This document shows, one piece after another, positions 8,919 through 18,196 of a stretch of 64,000 nt of DNA; position 1 is the stretch's first letter, and each line of letters opens with the position of its first letter. Under the pieces are notes generated by a model. It was not told where the DNA came from. It was given only the letters and a program-made list of their open reading frames with translations, and made no database searches. The translations under genes were made by a program, and so were the position numbers. The stretch is taken from contig CP123444.1 of the NCBI GenBank assembly GCA_029866965.1, positions 1,901,501 through 1,965,500 on the forward strand, read 5' to 3'. The DNA is from Flavobacteriaceae bacterium YJPT1-3 (GTDB lineage Bacteria; Bacteroidota; Bacteroidia; Flavobacteriales; Flavobacteriaceae).

Positions 8919-9635
8919 ATGGACAGAAGGAATAGTATCAAAGCGTTGGTCCTGGGGACGGTTGCCGGTGGCCTGGCCTTACACGGCTGCAAACCGGAAG
9001 GGGAAGAGGCCGCGGTAGAAGCGATCAATATTCCTGAAAATGAACTTTTTGGGCGTACTCCCGAAGAACAGGAACAGATCGCCGAATTACAAGCCGAACA
9101 GTTCTTCAATGATCACGAACTGGAGACCTTAACGGTCTTGAGTGATCTTATTCTTCCTGCTTCTGATACCGCAGGAAGCGCCTCAGAGGCAGGAGTACCC
9201 GATTTTATCGAATTTATGGCTAAGGATTACCCGCCTTTTCAATTGAAGCTGCGTGGCGGACTCATGTGGCTGGATCATACCAGCAATACGGTATTTGGCG
9301 CTGAGTTCAAATCGTTGACCGAAGCACAGCAAAAAGAGATTTTAGACGAGATCGCCTTTCCCGATCCGAAGATTCCCGGCAATCAGCAGCCGCCGGCCGT
9401 TCAGTTCTTTTCCTTGGTGCGTAACCTGACCATGACCGGCTACTACACCTCTAAAATAGGCATAGAAGACCTGGGCTATAAGGGCAATCAGCCCAATGTT
9501 TGGGATGGGGTACCTCAGGAGGTATTGGATCAGCACGGAGTGGCCTATGAACCGGAATGGTTATCCAAATGTATCGATCAAAATACACGTGGAGAAATTG
9601 CCCGATGGGATGCAGATGGGAATTTGTTGAGTTAA
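8919..9635 (+). CDS. Gluconate 2-dehydrogenase subunit 3-like protein, Tat lipoprotein
   Basis: 238 residues. The N-terminus MDRRNSIKALVLGTVAGG has a twin-arginine followed by a hydrophobic run and LHGC as a likely lipobox. The body (LTVLSDLILPASDTAGSASEAG, then FIEFMAKDYPPF and SLVRNLTMTGYYTSKIGIEDLGY) matches the gluconate 2-dehydrogenase subunit 3 family. These small subunits carry the Tat signal and stabilise or co-export the GMC catalytic subunit, which is encoded 3 bases upstream. Role inferred from family and operon. Confidence 0.88.
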   Translation: MDRRNSIKALVLGTVAGGLALHGCKPEGEEAAVEAINIPENELFGRTPEEQEQIAELQAEQFFNDHELETLTVLSDLILPASDTAGSASEAGVPDFIEFMAKDYPPFQLKLRGGLMWLDHTSNTVFGAEFKSLTEAQQKEILDEIAFPDPKIPGNQQPPAVQFFSLVRNLTMTGYYTSKIGIEDLGYKGNQPNVWDGVPQEVLDQHGVAYEPEWLSKCIDQNTRGEIARWDADGNLLS

Positions 9636-9678
9636 ATTTGTTAATAGTTAGGTAATTACCAGTGTGCTTAGCGAAAAC

Positions 9679-11433
9679 CTAATCCGTAAAGGTTGTAATG
9701 ATTTCTTCTACGAAGGTTTTCAAATCAATGCAAATTTCAGGGTGGAGCAGTGTTTTAGATATATCAAATTTGTTTACCCCAAATTCATTAGTTATTGTTT
9801 CTATAATTTCTTTTCCATCACAATGGAAAATAGGGTCTAAAGCAGGCGAATGATCAGATTGCGTATAATTATCGGGTATCACAATCGAATGCTTTTCTTG
9901 AATAAGTTTACGAATTTCTTCTTCCTTACATTTTGATATTCTGGCAATTGCTGATGGGCATATTAAATAACTTTCAATATGTCTTCTTCGCCACTTTCGA
10001 TATCTTAAAAAGGTCACTTCGTTTTGTTCAAAATCTTTTATGTTTTTATCGCGTAAGACTCTGTTCGTTGTATTTATTTCTTCTCTATCACGATCAATCA
10101 AGCTTATTGCCCTTAAACCCTTAATTTCATCTTTCAGAGACAGATACAATTGTTTTCTTGAATCATGACCTGCAGACATTGGCCAAATCACTAAATCCTT
10201 GGGCCATTCCTTTCCGAGCTGATTACAAATATTCTCTAGAATGTTTGAGTCGCTTTTATTCTCCACAAAAAGTAGCTTTTTGCTCTTTTGAAGATTATTA
10301 ATTAGCGGAGAATATTCACTGCCTAAACCTGAAATTAAATTTATCTTTTGTCTGTCATCTGTTAGATATTTCTGCTTTTTTTTGTTTATTTCTAAAACAG
10401 CGTTTGCCTGAATATTAGATATAATTTCGGTTGAATGACTAGCTACCATAATCTGTTTTTGATTTCGATCACAAATTTCTTCAAGTTTATTTATAAGATT
10501 ACTTTGAAGGCTACTGTGAAGATGAGCATCGGGCTCATCTAAAAGTAAGACGTTTATGTGGGGATCAAGAGCGAATGTAAAAACACTCAGCCATTGCAAA
10601 AATCCACTGCCCTCAACCATTATGTCTCTCTTACTGTAGCCGTTAAATTTTTTAAAAACGCTACCATCGAAATTACCTTTTGCTGTTTGAATTTTGATAT
10701 AACTATGATATACTGGATTGAAATTTTCCGCATAGAGCCAATTCCCAAAACTTTCATTCAATACTTTATTCAAAACAAAAAAAGGATCAGTTTCCTTTAT
10801 AAGTCTGAGTGCGTTTGTCGGTATTTTAGCGCGATCGCCTTTGGCCTCATCTCTTTTCCTTTGATATTCTTTATGCATATCAATAATTGTGTTGCGTAGA
10901 ATAGCTCCGGCTAATCCCCGTCCAATCATTTTTCTGCGATCTGCAGGCGAAAAATATGCTTCATTTTCAGTAATACCTGCAAAAGGAGGCAAGTAAGCTA
11001 TATTTGGCAAAACCGTGTTTTCCTCTACGTTAGATTTAGTTGATTTTATGAATAGTCGTTCATTAGCAAGAGCTAAGCCGAACTCTAAGAATTTAGGCTG
11101 ACCATCATGGCTCCAATGAAGCTTTATCTTTAAATTGTAACCACCCGAAGGCTTCAAATTCGTCCATAGATACTTTAAATTTGGGATGTTTACGGGTGAA
11201 AAGTCGTTGTAGTTTATTCCAACTCCTTGTCCATTATATCCAGTGTAAAGAGCTTTTTTCCCTTTTTCAAATAGTATATAAGTTTTACAAAATTCCCAAA
11301 CTGCAAATGCGTGAAGTAAACTAGATTTTCCAGAATTATTTCCTCCTGCAATAACCGTAACACCTTCTACTTTCAATCCGAACGACTTGTTTTTCCATCT
11401 TTTAAAGTTTTTGAGTTCTAATTTTTCTATCAT
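9679..11433 (-). CDS. OLD-family ATPase with TOPRIM-type nuclease domain
   Basis: 584 residues. Starts MIEKLELKNFKRW, typical of SMC/RecF-like ATPases. Walker A GGNNSGKSS is at 30-38; Walker B with LLLDEPDAHLHS is near 295-306; the H-loop VASHSTEI follows. From about 385 a TOPRIM domain begins (KLLFVENKSDSN with the conserved Glu, then ISLIDRDRE). OLD proteins are ATP-powered nucleases, several of which are phage-defence effectors (phage P2 Old, GajA of Gabija). No UvrD-type helicase partner is adjacent, so this is a stand-alone form. It is visibly AT-richer than both neighbours and follows the glycerate operon by only 30 bases, consistent with acquisition into the 3' end of that operon. Confidence 0.88.
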   Translation of the reverse strand: MIEKLELKNFKRWKNKSFGLKVEGVTVIAGGNNSGKSSLLHAFAVWEFCKTYILFEKGKKALYTGYNGQGVGINYNDFSPVNIPNLKYLWTNLKPSGGYNLKIKLHWSHDGQPKFLEFGLALANERLFIKSTKSNVEENTVLPNIAYLPPFAGITENEAYFSPADRRKMIGRGLAGAILRNTIIDMHKEYQRKRDEAKGDRAKIPTNALRLIKETDPFFVLNKVLNESFGNWLYAENFNPVYHSYIKIQTAKGNFDGSVFKKFNGYSKRDIMVEGSGFLQWLSVFTFALDPHINVLLLDEPDAHLHSSLQSNLINKLEEICDRNQKQIMVASHSTEIISNIQANAVLEINKKKQKYLTDDRQKINLISGLGSEYSPLINNLQKSKKLLFVENKSDSNILENICNQLGKEWPKDLVIWPMSAGHDSRKQLYLSLKDEIKGLRAISLIDRDREEINTTNRVLRDKNIKDFEQNEVTFLRYRKWRRRHIESYLICPSAIARISKCKEEEIRKLIQEKHSIVIPDNYTQSDHSPALDPIFHCDGKEIIETITNEFGVNKFDISKTLLHPEICIDLKTFVEEIITTFTD

Positions 11434-11463
11434 TTTTACATTTTAGGCAATAATAATTTTATT

Positions 11464-12804
11464 TCATGAGGAGACGATAACAAACGCCACCCACAACAAT
11501 GCAAACCCAAGCACCCCCTGCAGCAGGGTCGCAAAAGTGTGATTCCGGTAGGCTTGTTTAACACTCATCTCTCCCAGCTGACTGACGATCCAAAAGTAAG
11601 AATCATTGGCGTGGGAGACGGTGACCGCCCCGGCTCCAATGGCCAGGATCACCCAAACCTTGCCGGTTTCTGAGTCGAGGCCGAGTGCAGGAAGCAAGGG
11701 TAGCATGATGGAAGATACCGTAATGATCGCGACCGTAGAAGAACCTTGAGCCGACTTTAAAATGGCGGCCAGTACGAAGGGTATGGCCAATCCCCAACTG
11801 TCTTTAAAATAGGCAAGATCAATTCCCTCAGTCAGATTCGCATACTGGATCACGGTGCCCAGGGCGCCACCCATGGCCGTGATCAATAAGATGGGAGCGG
11901 CTTGCTGAATGCCTTTTTCGATGACCAATTGTACTTGCTCTTTTCGCAGCCAGACCAGCCGAAAAGCCAGTAAAGTTCCCAGTAGCAAAGCAATGGTGGG
12001 ATCTCCGGCAAAGCCAATAAGCCCCCTTAAAAATGTGTCCTCCATGGCCGGAAAAAAGAGCGGAAAGACCGCAGCCAGCGCCATCAATACTATGGGTAAA
12101 GCTAAAGGACCTATGGCCATGCCAAAGGCCGGTAGGTCTTCTTCTTCCTGCACATAAGCTTGCAGTTGTGCCAAATCTTCGGCACGGTCGGTATCGCTCC
12201 GTCTCGCCAGAAAGTAAGCGTATCCCGAACCGATCAACATGAGCACCAGCGCAAAGAGTCCGCCCGCCAGCAGCAGTAAATACAAGTTATCCAACTCCAG
12301 ATTAGAGGCCGCGGCCAGGGGTCCCGGCGTAGGTGGCACCAATACATGGGCCGAGAAGAGTCCGGTTGACAAGGCTACGGTTAAAGCATTACGCTTACTG
12401 ATATTACCTAAAGAAAGCTTTCGCGAAAGCGGGGCAAGAATAACGAAGGCGGCATCACAGAATACCGGGATAGAAACCAGATACCCCAAAGCTCCAACGA
12501 CAAAGGGCAGTGGGAGCAAGGTCAGTTTTTTAAGGATTCCCTTGGCGATGGTGGTGGTGGCCTGAGTGGCTTCCAGGGAGACTCCTATCCAGGCGCCAAA
12601 AAGGATCAACAAGCCTATACTTTGAAACATCTTGCCGAAGCCTACACTGATCACTCCCGGAATTTCGAGGGTAGGGATTCCCAGTAGGAAAGCCAGCGCA
12701 AACGCACTGATCAGCAAGACAAAGAAGGGATGCCAGCGCAGGTAGCTGGTTCCCACGATGATCCAAACGACCATGAGCCCGATGTAGAGCAGATCAATCC
12801 CCAT
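11464..12804 (-). CDS. GntP-family permease (probable glycerate/gluconate importer)
   Basis: 446 residues, almost wholly hydrophobic with about 12 membrane segments. GntP-family features include SAHVLVPPTPGPLAAA, the conserved STVAIITVSSIMLPLLP block and AGAVTVSHANDSYFWIVSQ near the C-terminus. The family imports gluconate, glycerate and related hydroxy acids with protons. The gene overlaps the 3' end of the glycerate kinase by 11 bases, so D-glycerate is the most likely substrate. A perfect copy of GCTTTCGCGAAAGC lies within it at 12417-12430. Confidence 0.92.
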   Translation of the reverse strand: MGIDLLYIGLMVVWIIVGTSYLRWHPFFVLLISAFALAFLLGIPTLEIPGVISVGFGKMFQSIGLLILFGAWIGVSLEATQATTTIAKGILKKLTLLPLPFVVGALGYLVSIPVFCDAAFVILAPLSRKLSLGNISKRNALTVALSTGLFSAHVLVPPTPGPLAAASNLELDNLYLLLLAGGLFALVLMLIGSGYAYFLARRSDTDRAEDLAQLQAYVQEEEDLPAFGMAIGPLALPIVLMALAAVFPLFFPAMEDTFLRGLIGFAGDPTIALLLGTLLAFRLVWLRKEQVQLVIEKGIQQAAPILLITAMGGALGTVIQYANLTEGIDLAYFKDSWGLAIPFVLAAILKSAQGSSTVAIITVSSIMLPLLPALGLDSETGKVWVILAIGAGAVTVSHANDSYFWIVSQLGEMSVKQAYRNHTFATLLQGVLGFALLWVAFVIVSS

Positions 12805-13927
12805 TTAACCAGTGTTTTAGGGTGTTTTTGATGGTTTGGATAAGCAACTCCCGGGCATGGGTCTTTGCATAATCCAAGGTCATGGCCTCCGTTTTGATTG
12901 CAAAAGCTTGTGCTATCCCAGCCCGTTCGAGCAGGTCTGGGGAAACCGATACTCCCCCGGAATAGATCAAGGTCGTTTTATTCGCTTTCTTGGCCAGTGC
13001 GGCAATTTTAAAAGGTACTTTTCCGTACTGACTTTGTTCGTCAGTGCGCCCCTCTCCGGTCAGGATCAGATCGGCTTGGGCGATCTTTTCCGGTAATGCC
13101 GCATAGGCGCTCAGCAGATTAAATCCGGGTTCTAAAGTAGCATTGAACAAGGCTGCCATTCCTGCGGCCGTGCCGCCTGCAGCGCCTCCACCGGGCAGAT
13201 CTGTTATATCTTGGTGTGCTTGAGTCGCCAGTAGCGAAGCCAAGTGGGCTGTTCCCAGTTCGAGTTGGTGAATGTCCCTTGGAGACGCTCCTTTTTGCCT
13301 GGCGTAGGTATGTGCGGCTCCGGTAGCACCCAACAGCACATTCGACACATCACAGGCAACTATAAATTGAGTTTCGGGAATAGCGGTGTGCATTTGCCTA
13401 CGATCGAACTGTTGGACGGCACCTAAATTTTTCCCGCACGCCGGAAGGGAATCGGTCTGTGTGTTTTGAAGTTTTCCACCAAGCGCCGTGAAAATTCCAG
13501 TGGCCACGTCGTGGGTGGCACTGCCACCAATCCCCAGAATGATCTTGCGACAACCTCGTTCCAGTGCGTGCTTGATCTGCAAGCCGGTTCCAAACGTGGA
13601 GGTATGAATGGGATTTTGCTCTGCAGGCTGCAAGAGTGCGAGTCCGCTTGCTTGTGACAATTCGATCCAAGCCGTCTGTTGATCGTTAAATAAGAAGTAG
13701 GGCGCACGAAGTGGTCGACCCAGGGGATCCACGGTATCGGTGAAGCTCAGTTGGCCTAAGTTCAGTGCCAGTAGGACTTCAAAAGCGCCTTCCCCACCAT
13801 CAGAAAAGGGGAGTAGGGTTAAATTGGCGTCCGGAGCTAAGGCTCTAATTCCCGTAGCCATAGCTTGAGCGACCTCCGTGGCGGTAAGACTTTCTTTGTA
13901 CGAATCCGGAGCGATGAGAATGTTCAC
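12794..13927 (-). CDS. Glycerate kinase
   Basis: 377 residues, starting at a GTG codon (MNILIAPDSYKESLTA). The N-terminal APDSYKESL, the DGGEGA motif, GIGGSATHDVATG and the late LTGEGRTDEQSQYGKVP block define the GlxK/GarK-type glycerate kinase family, and the length is normal for it. It phosphorylates D-glycerate with ATP to a phosphoglycerate that enters lower glycolysis. It is the first gene of the unit, translationally overlapped with the GntP permease, giving an uptake-plus-activation module. Confidence 0.93.
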   Translation of the reverse strand: MNILIAPDSYKESLTATEVAQAMATGIRALAPDANLTLLPFSDGGEGAFEVLLALNLGQLSFTDTVDPLGRPLRAPYFLFNDQQTAWIELSQASGLALLQPAEQNPIHTSTFGTGLQIKHALERGCRKIILGIGGSATHDVATGIFTALGGKLQNTQTDSLPACGKNLGAVQQFDRRQMHTAIPETQFIVACDVSNVLLGATGAAHTYARQKGASPRDIHQLELGTAHLASLLATQAHQDITDLPGGGAAGGTAAGMAALFNATLEPGFNLLSAYAALPEKIAQADLILTGEGRTDEQSQYGKVPFKIAALAKKANKTTLIYSGGVSVSPDLLERAGIAQAFAIKTEAMTLDYAKTHARELLIQTIKNTLKHWLNGD

Positions 13928-14000
13928 GAACTGTTTTTAAGCAGTAAGTTAAGTTTTTTCAGCAAACTCCTTCTAGAGCCATTCTTAAGGGTCCTCGACC

Positions 14001-14030
14001 AAAAAAAAAGCCTACACGATGAGTGTAGGC
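14001..14030 (-). terminator. Rho-independent terminator of the DUF4870-like gene
   Basis: On the minus strand, GCCTACAC / GTGTAGGC with a 5-base loop followed by a run of nine T. A second hairpin (GCTTGCTGA / TCAGCAAGC, 14033-14058) lies directly upstream of it, between stop codon and terminator. Confidence 0.85.
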
Positions 14031-14060
14031 CTGCTTGCTGAGTTCCCCTTCAGCAAGCAT

Positions 14061-14429
14061 TTAGTTGATGCTCCCTTTAAACCAATTTTCAAAGCGTTCT
14101 CCAAGCAGGGGAACCGGCTTACGGTTTAAATTGACCGCATTGACGATGCCCATAATCCAAAGATAGAGGAGTACAAAAATCCCGATCAGGTTGATGAGCC
14201 ATCCGATGATAGGAATGACCCCAATAATTCCCAGAGCAATCCCGGTACAGGCCAGACCTACGGACTGACGGATGTGAAAGCTGGCAAAATCATTTTTCTT
14301 TTCGTTGTTCATGACGAAGGCAATTATCAAACCTATGATGGTGATGTAGCTAATAATGGCAATGGTTTTTCCTTCTTCTGCCTGATTTTGAGTGGTTTCT
14401 TCTGGACGAGCTGTTTCTGTAGTATTCAT
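14061..14429 (-). CDS. DUF4870/Tic20-like small membrane protein
   Basis: 122 residues. A polar Thr/Glu/Gln-rich N-terminus is followed by hydrophobic segments at about 25-43, 55-75 and 75-100, with the phrase FASFHIRQSVGL that is diagnostic of the DUF4870/Tic20-like group, ending in NLNRKPVPLLGERFENWF. Function of the family is not established. Upstream it has the bipartite motif TGTTAACC ... AATAAG (14454-14486), shared at identical spacing with two other units of this cluster, so it may belong to the same regulon as the lipoprotein and CHAT operons. Confidence 0.8.
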   Translation of the reverse strand: MNTTETARPEETTQNQAEEGKTIAIISYITIIGLIIAFVMNNEKKNDFASFHIRQSVGLACTGIALGIIGVIPIIGWLINLIGIFVLLYLWIMGIVNAVNLNRKPVPLLGERFENWFKGSIN

Positions 14430-14453
14430 CGATCTCTTGTTTTAAAATGGTTT

Positions 14454-14486
14454 CTTATTTATGCGTTAAACTTCTAGAGGTTAACA
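14454..14486 (-). promoter_or_regulatory. Putative alternative-sigma promoter, site 1
   Basis: Minus strand TGTTAACC (14486-14479), 19 bases, then AATAAG (14459-14454), ending 25 bases before the DUF4870-like ATG. Identical architecture upstream of 19535 and 24442. Confidence 0.5.
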
Positions 14487-14499
14487 GGGGTGACTAATT

Positions 14500-17400
14500 T
14501 TAACATCTAGTAAAAGAAAAATCACCACCCATGGCTGCGATCAGTACCTTAATACCGCTCCTGGTATCGGTTGTCTGACCTATATAACTGTACTGAATGT
14601 CTCTAAATACATTGCAGGCTAGCTCAGCCAGGGCCTTTTTCATTTGTTCGCTCATGTTGGAAGTATCCATGATAATGATCGCCTCCGTAGCGATCGCGTA
14701 GAGTTTCACCAGGGTAAGACCATGAGAGGCAGCAACCCCTAATGGCGTATTACCTACACCAGCCACAGCCATTCCCAAATTCATAATATCTGCCTTACGT
14801 TCATAGTAATCAACTACAGCTTGCAGTTCTTTTAATTGTAGGAGTTGCTCCTCGCCACCACCTCCGGTTTGATCGGGAAGTATCCCATAAATTTCCCCTG
14901 TTTGAGTATCCATTCGCCAATAGGCTCGTGTGCTGAAATCTTGTGCACACCAGGTGTAGCCCCGATTCTTGTAGACGGTATAATAGAAGTAGTGGTAGTC
15001 TTCTTCCAGACCCGATCTATTGAATTGTTCCTGATCTCTCAGTTCCCTCTGAGGGAGTAGGTCTTTCTCCTTCAATAGCGTATACGTACTGATCGAGAAT
15101 AAGTCCGCTTCAAGTAAAGCCAGCTGCGCCGTTTTTTGAGCCGTAGTGGTGAAACCGGATTGACCGTCCCGGCGCCAGCTGTGATACCGAGAGGTGGGTA
15201 AAAAGTCAAAGCTGACTTGAGACTTGCGGTCAGGTAAGCCAGGCTTGAATTTTAGAATCGCCATGCGAAGGCCCTTAGGAATCGTGATGTGCTCTTCGGT
15301 AATAGCCTGATGAAGCGGTTGCATCCCGCTGAGAAATACGCTGGGATAACTCAGGCTTCCCTGGGCTAGAAATTCTATGGCCTGTTCCGTATTTCCATCC
15401 AAATACGCCTCGTACCAGTCGCGCTGTGAGAGTTGACAGCGCAAATATTCGGTTAATCGAACGGACAGGGGAGCACCCTCCCGTTCTATGGCCAGGGTGG
15501 CCGTACCCAAAAGCATTTCGTGAACCTCGAGTTGGTGCGATCGTGATCGATCTGCTGCAGGAGTCGTTTCAGGGTCGTATCCTGCCAGGGTTCTCTGAAT
15601 GACCGGTTCGTTGCCGATCTTAATCGTAAGATACAAGCCAAGCAACTGGTTACCCAACCAATGGTCTTGGGGAGGAAATTGAAATGTACTGCTGGCTTTC
15701 AAAGCACCCGCATTCATGCGTACCTTCAATTCGTGTTCCTGATCGGCATCAAAAGAGTGGAAGGTAAATACATAGGGGGGTAGGGATAATTCATCCAGAT
15801 AACGGCTCACGGCTTCCAGGGTGGTTTCTTGATCTTCGGCAAAAATGGATTGACTTCCCGTTTGTGTTGCGATCTCTTCAAACCAATCTTCTTTGATATT
15901 GTATACATTGAGAAGAAGAGTAGGGGGTGCGTCTGCGTAGAATTTCGCGAAAGCTGGATCATATTCATCATTGTTATGCCCGTCTGTGGCGTAAAGAATC
16001 AAATCACTTCGAGTCTGGCACGCTTGAAAATAGGAGGTATAAATAGTCGATCCGGTTTCTTGTAGTTTCACCTCGGCATACGGATATTTTTTTCTGATTA
16101 CTGCTTCTGTTTGTTTCAGAAAGTTTTGCATTCCCTCGCCACGGTAGCTTATGGGCATGCTTAACGAAGTATCGTACATTAGGAGTACTTGAGGCGCGAT
16201 CCTGTTTTGGCGCATCAAAGCATTTACCGGAGTTTCATTATCGTGAAAGGTGAAATGACTGGCCTGTAATCCTTCTACCAATTGACCCTGCTCATCTTCC
16301 GGGTATACATGAACTTCTACTGCAGGATATGCTTTTGGGAAGCTTTTAATCGTTAGTTGCGTTACCGATGCTGGAGCGCTTGTCTCATGTGTAGTGAACG
16401 CTTTTGAATCGGGTTCTGGCAATACGTTATAGCCATCCAGGCCTATGGGCTCCCCTAAAAAGGAGTGCTCCTCTAAATAATTGGTCTCTTCATCAATATC
16501 CTGTAAGCTTAGGGATGGCGTAAAGCTGGTGACCTGATTGATGGTCTTCACGGCCTGTTCTTCAAAAGTCATATTCTTTAAGAAGCGTAGCTGTATTTGA
16601 TTCCCTATTAATTGGGAAGTTTTCCACTTTCCTGAGATCAAGGGTATGGACTCGTTGGGTCTTATGGCATTGATTCCGGTCACGTCGATTTGTACCTCTG
16701 GATCTTCTCCTGATTGAACTCTGGCTTCTGATACAATCCCTTGTTCATTAGCCGGATGCAAAGACCCAAAAGGGACGTTGGGATCAAAAACATGCAAGTA
16801 TTGCTGCCCTTCGGGGGAAGTTACTTCTACGGTAGGGATCCGATCTTCATCGAAGAAGAAACGAACTTGATGATCGGCTTCTCGCTGATCATCAGAGAGA
16901 TCAGCCAGCAGTCGGTTAGCCAGAGACTTCGCTTGATCTTCTACCTGTTTCAAGGTAGTGACGGATCCATTCTCCGATGACGCGCCTAGAGCCTCCAGCC
17001 AGGCTTTAGCCTGACGATCAGAAATAGGGGGGTCAAATGAAGTACTGGGTGTCCGGAATAAAATGGCTTTTACTTGTTCTTCCGTTAAGGGAACTCTTTC
17101 GTAGACCACCTTAGCCGTAAAGCCAGCCTCCTGAGCCATACTGCAGAGCAGTTCTGCCTTCTCCCGCGGCGTTGCCATTCCACTCCGCAAGGCCGCTTTG
17201 GGACCGTAGCGCATCCCGGTTCCTATAGCTCTAAAGTATTGATCATCTGAGGGGAGTAGGGCCAGATCTTGTGCAATAAAAGCGTGCATGCCTGCCAAAT
17301 CACCTGATTGGACCAAGGCGGCATAACGAGCCGGGAAATGATCCGGACTTTGTTGCAAAGCTTCCATCATTTCTTCCCAAACCCGGAAGGGAACCTTTCC

Positions 17401-17556
17401 GCTACCCCTAAACTGAGGATCGTCCTGACAGCTCAGTGTGAATCCGGGCAACATAGCCCCGGCTGAAGCCAGGGCCAGATGGATAAAAAAGCTTCTCCGA
17501 CTCGGATTTTCTATCTGTTCAGTTGGCGTACGCTGCTGCTGAGGATGGCTGCTCAT
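14500..17556 (-). CDS. Large Tat-exported lipoprotein with vWA-like domain
   Basis: 1018 residues, last gene of a four-gene leftward operon (2-base gap to its upstream neighbour). The N-terminus has SRRSFFIHLALASAG with twin arginines at 20-21 and a lipobox ending at Cys43, so it is predicted to be exported folded and lipidated. Residues about 100-180 (AELLCSMAQEAGFTAKVVYE) faintly recall a transglutaminase-like scaffold. Around 455-600 a vWA-like domain is suggested by VLLMYDTSLSMPIS (DxSxS metal site) and LILYATDGHNND. The long C-terminal part has no recognised fold. Function unknown; the vWA and export suggest a protein-binding surface role. A 12-of-14 copy of the iterated palindrome lies at 15941. 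Confidence 0.8.
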   Translation of the reverse strand: MSSHPQQQRTPTEQIENPSRRSFFIHLALASAGAMLPGFTLSCQDDPQFRGSGKVPFRVWEEMMEALQQSPDHFPARYAALVQSGDLAGMHAFIAQDLALLPSDDQYFRAIGTGMRYGPKAALRSGMATPREKAELLCSMAQEAGFTAKVVYERVPLTEEQVKAILFRTPSTSFDPPISDRQAKAWLEALGASSENGSVTTLKQVEDQAKSLANRLLADLSDDQREADHQVRFFFDEDRIPTVEVTSPEGQQYLHVFDPNVPFGSLHPANEQGIVSEARVQSGEDPEVQIDVTGINAIRPNESIPLISGKWKTSQLIGNQIQLRFLKNMTFEEQAVKTINQVTSFTPSLSLQDIDEETNYLEEHSFLGEPIGLDGYNVLPEPDSKAFTTHETSAPASVTQLTIKSFPKAYPAVEVHVYPEDEQGQLVEGLQASHFTFHDNETPVNALMRQNRIAPQVLLMYDTSLSMPISYRGEGMQNFLKQTEAVIRKKYPYAEVKLQETGSTIYTSYFQACQTRSDLILYATDGHNNDEYDPAFAKFYADAPPTLLLNVYNIKEDWFEEIATQTGSQSIFAEDQETTLEAVSRYLDELSLPPYVFTFHSFDADQEHELKVRMNAGALKASSTFQFPPQDHWLGNQLLGLYLTIKIGNEPVIQRTLAGYDPETTPAADRSRSHQLEVHEMLLGTATLAIEREGAPLSVRLTEYLRCQLSQRDWYEAYLDGNTEQAIEFLAQGSLSYPSVFLSGMQPLHQAITEEHITIPKGLRMAILKFKPGLPDRKSQVSFDFLPTSRYHSWRRDGQSGFTTTAQKTAQLALLEADLFSISTYTLLKEKDLLPQRELRDQEQFNRSGLEEDYHYFYYTVYKNRGYTWCAQDFSTRAYWRMDTQTGEIYGILPDQTGGGGEEQLLQLKELQAVVDYYERKADIMNLGMAVAGVGNTPLGVAASHGLTLVKLYAIATEAIIIMDTSNMSEQMKKALAELACNVFRDIQYSYIGQTTDTRSGIKVLIAAMGGDFSFTRC

Positions 17557-17558
17557 GA

Positions 17559-18167
17559 TCAGTCGGTGAGTTCATCCAGATCGATTTGCTCGACCAGATC
17601 CCAGGTTTCTTCTACGCTCATATCTTTGGCATTGACGGTGACCATAAAGCGCTCGTCGTAGATAAATTGCAGGGTGGTATCGTTGCGTTTCTTGTGATAT
17701 GTTTGTAAGGCTTTGACCCCATCCCACTCCACTGATTTGCGGTGTTTACTTTCGGTTTCCTCTTCAATGTCCATTTTGGTCGCCATGCCCATCCCTAAAA
17801 TGAGGGAGCTTCCCATTTGACCGGCACCGTCGATGACCTGGACTTTGAATTGCTCACCCTCCTCTGTTTTATAGGTTCCTTCTACCGAGGCTACGTTCAT
17901 ATATCCGGTTTTACCCACTTGAAACCCGGTACGCTTCATGCCTCCCAGAGTTTCGGGTAACCAGGCTTTTAATTGATCATTGGTCAAGGGGGTGAGTTCC
18001 TTCAATTTATCCGTTTCTTTTTTAGCTTCTTGTGCGTGACTGACCACAGTCGTTGCATTGGAAACGGCTTTTTTGGTTTCACTGAGTTTTTCTCGGGTTT
18101 CTTTGTCGCAAGAGACCCAAACTAAGGCTCCGGCCATTATAAATAGTATTGTTTTTATCGTTTTCAT
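17559..18167 (-). CDS. Lipoprotein of the vWA operon
   Basis: 202 residues. Clear lipoprotein signal (MKTIKTILFIMAGALVWVSC). A Lys/Glu/Ala-rich, probably helical stretch (ETREKLSETKKAVSNATTVV) is followed by a compact alpha/beta domain with GGMKRTGFQVGKTGYMNVAS and a C-terminal FMVTVNAKDMSVEETWDL. No family recognised with certainty. It sits between the 159-aa secreted protein (29-base gap) and the vWA protein (2-base gap), so it is very likely translated together with the latter and may bind it at the membrane. Confidence 0.75.
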   Translation of the reverse strand: MKTIKTILFIMAGALVWVSCDKETREKLSETKKAVSNATTVVSHAQEAKKETDKLKELTPLTNDQLKAWLPETLGGMKRTGFQVGKTGYMNVASVEGTYKTEEGEQFKVQVIDGAGQMGSSLILGMGMATKMDIEEETESKHRKSVEWDGVKALQTYHKKRNDTTLQFIYDERFMVTVNAKDMSVEETWDLVEQIDLDELTD

Positions 18168-18196
18168 GATGTTGTATTTTTTAATTAATTATGCGT

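Noticed and set aside
9679-11433. Complete Gabija-type defence system
   Set aside because: Only the OLD-like gene is present; no UvrD-type helicase partner on either side.
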